The position numbers and the translations under genes were made by a program. This document shows positions 62,279 to 64,000 of a stretch of 64,000 nucleotides of DNA, piece by piece. This DNA comes from Manis javanica (taxonomy: Eukaryota; Chordata; Mammalia; Pholidota; Manidae). Below the pieces are notes generated by a model. It had not been told where the DNA came from. It made no database searches and saw only the letters and a program-made list of their open reading frames with translations. The stretch covers positions 94,722,001 to 94,786,000 of the forward strand of contig NC_133167.1 of assembly GCF_040802235.1 (NCBI RefSeq), read 5' to 3'. Numbering within the stretch: position 1 is the stretch's first letter; each line of letters begins with the position of its first letter.

Positions 62279-62313
62279 TGATCAACCACACTTGTGGAAA
62301 TAAGAACACAAAA
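62279..62313 (+). repeat. 35-bp dispersed direct repeat, copy 2
   Basis: Identical to 61096-61130. Unlike copy 1, this copy is not followed by L1-like sequence. Confidence 0.9.
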
Positions 62314-63214
62314 ATGGCAAATTGATCACTTACCTCTCCATGCATGCCTGAAGAAATAAAGGGGATTAGCTACTAGTCACAAGTGGGAGACTACCGTGCC
62401 TTACTCCTTAGGACACTTGGCTTCCCCACCCACTCATTTTCAGAAATTGCTTTAGTATCCAAAGAAGCCACAGGACGCTTTTGACGATAGCAGCTATGAG
62501 AGACTGACAACTGAAGTTTTTTTAAAATAATATATGTATATATATTTAGAACAGGGCCAGGAAGAGTAAAGGAAGCAAAATAAGCATCTTAAATGATATT
62601 TAGATTAGACATGAAAAGAACAGTCCCAGTATTATCTGAGCAGGGCAGAAGGGAGTATAATATTGAGGGAAGAAACATAGAGGGTATTTTATGTTAACTG
62701 AAATTTTCACTCTTAGCATTTGTGGCATTTCTCTGGCATGTAGGTGAGATAACGTCGTGATTACTGCTTGGCCTGTATTGAGGGCACAGACTATCAAAGA
62801 GGTGCTTTTATAAAACACAGGCTTAACCTACAACCAGTCAAGTGTTTGCTCTGTTCTGTCATTTGTTTGGTCTGTTGGCATCTGAACCGTGTCCCTTCGG
62901 TTGGTCTTGAAGGTGTAACCTGGCCCCAGGACATCCAGTTGACTATGATTTTCATTACCCAAATCACCACTGTGCTTTATCTCAGAGCAAATTTATTTTT
63001 GGCGTATCGATTGGAAATGATGCAGAATAAGTCCTCTGCTGTATTTAAAATAAATTCCAAACACAGTTAAGATTCTCCAGTGAATTTATGTGCTAAGCAT
63101 TATGATTGTGTTTACTGGATTAGCAGAATGGTCTTCCCTTTATAAACAGCTACAGACACAACAGCTACAGGACTATCACCACACTTCAAATGAAAACACT
63201 GAACTCTGCAGCAG

Positions 63215-63216
<2 letters not shown>
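62314..63216. other. Unassigned DNA
   Basis: No gene. A short TA-rich tract lies at 62530-62550. 62830-63060 is repeat-free with balanced composition, and the 100-codon frame across it has no known features. Confidence 0.45.

Positions 63217-63259
<43 letters not shown>
63217..63259. repeat. (CA)n microsatellite
   Basis: About 21 CA units, uninterrupted. Confidence 0.97.
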
Positions 63260-63262
<3 letters not shown>

Positions 63263-64000
63263 GAAATGAACAGAATGCAGAATTAAGACATCTGTTATGT
63301 AATTTTGATTAGTTCAGTGAACTGGAGAATTTATAATAAATTTTTGGGTTACAATCAAGAAAGATTAGAAGGCATTTCAGAACTGGGGGCTGGGGATAAA
63401 GCTGAGAGGCACTATTACTAGCCAAATTTGGGGGTTTCCTAATTTTATTTTGTTTGCTTTTTAAATAATTGACGATTAGTGATTTCTTATGGCTGTTTCT
63501 TGAGCTGGCTATGTAGGATATTAGTGTGTATTGTGGCTTTCTCTTCATTACCTAGACTTCATGTTTCTGTCCCCTTCACTTATTTTCTTCAGAGAACCCC
63601 ATTTCTGAAATTTATCTTTTGCCAACTACAACCAAATATTTCATTACAAAATTGATTTTATTTTCTCCTCCATGGACACATCCCATAGATACTACCCACC
63701 CAGCATGACACCTGTTAAATAGTTCTATAAATCATTCTCCTATTCAGTTGCCTTGCCACAATTCAAGAGAAACCTGGGGTAATTGATCCTGATGCAGTCT
63801 TTCCAGAAGATCTATTTCACCAACCAACACGGACTTACAACTGTCCTATTAAATTCTCCCAACAGTTTTCAAGTGATATATGGTAACTTATGCTTTTCCA
63901 AGGGGAAAAATATTTTTGACAGTTTTAACTTCAGAAGAAAGAAATCTGTAACAAAGTAGCTGTAGCCTCTTCGGTTCTTCTCTTAAGTCCATCTCTGCAG
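63260..64000. other. Unassigned DNA to window end
   Basis: No exon, RNA gene or named repeat recognised. Confidence 0.5.

Noticed and set aside
1..64000. CRISPR arrays, bacterial operons, tRNA or U6/7SL/Y RNA genes
   Set aside because: No regular spacer arrays, Shine-Dalgarno-led gene strings or matching RNA motifs were seen. The repeats are mammalian.

Overview
This is non-coding DNA from a placental mammal. It is AT-rich and carries LINE-1 copies of several ages, MaLR/ERVL-type LTRs, L2 and MIR relics, and long CA/GT microsatellites. I found no protein-coding exon, tRNA, rRNA, snRNA, CRISPR array or bacterial-type operon. The only long reading frames with recognisable protein similarity are broken LINE-1 frames. 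The window is either intergenic or deep in a large intron. No young lineage-specific SINE (Alu, B1/B2, carnivore, ruminant or equine type) was seen. That absence, together with the look of the younger L1 3' ends, makes me lean weakly towards a pangolin-like laurasiatherian. This is an impression, not a result.

Layout. 0-14 kb: mostly unassigned AT-rich sequence, with a (CA)n tract, a GC-rich block at 2.46-3.56 kb, an ERVL-type LTR at 5.6-6.0 kb and an exact 56-bp tandem duplication at 10.3 kb. 14.27-20.69 kb: a nested set in which a full-length L1 on the minus strand (about 6.04 kb) has inserted into an MLT1-type LTR. Both layers keep recognisable target-site duplications. The L1 ORFs are broken, and the endonuclease is damaged at two catalytic positions. 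20.7-37 kb: quiet DNA with L1M, L2 and LTR relics, including an L2 split by an ERVL LTR at 28.8-29.2 kb. 37.0-37.9 kb: a retroviral LTR with duplicated R/U5-like modules and a primer-binding-site-like sequence. 38.5 kb: a 150-bp purine-only-like tract. 41 kb: a probable old LTR.

44.8-45.2 kb: a homeodomain-core-rich, repeat-free stretch that could be an enhancer. 46.9-50.05 kb: L1 fragments of three ages on the plus strand, two with clear target-site duplications. 51.6-59.2 kb: MLT1-type LTRs, an L1M 3' end, MIRs, an L2-like relic running into a CpG-rich block (55.9-56.6 kb) and a 255-bp AT-only-like block. 60-64 kb: a compound GT minisatellite, an L1 fragment, a 35-bp sequence repeated 1.2 kb away, and a final (CA)n tract.

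The elements do not form a pathway. Their order records successive insertions. I found no convincing new biological system. The points most worth checking are the duplicated-module LTR, the dispersed 35-bp repeat, the young 56-bp duplication and the CpG-rich block.
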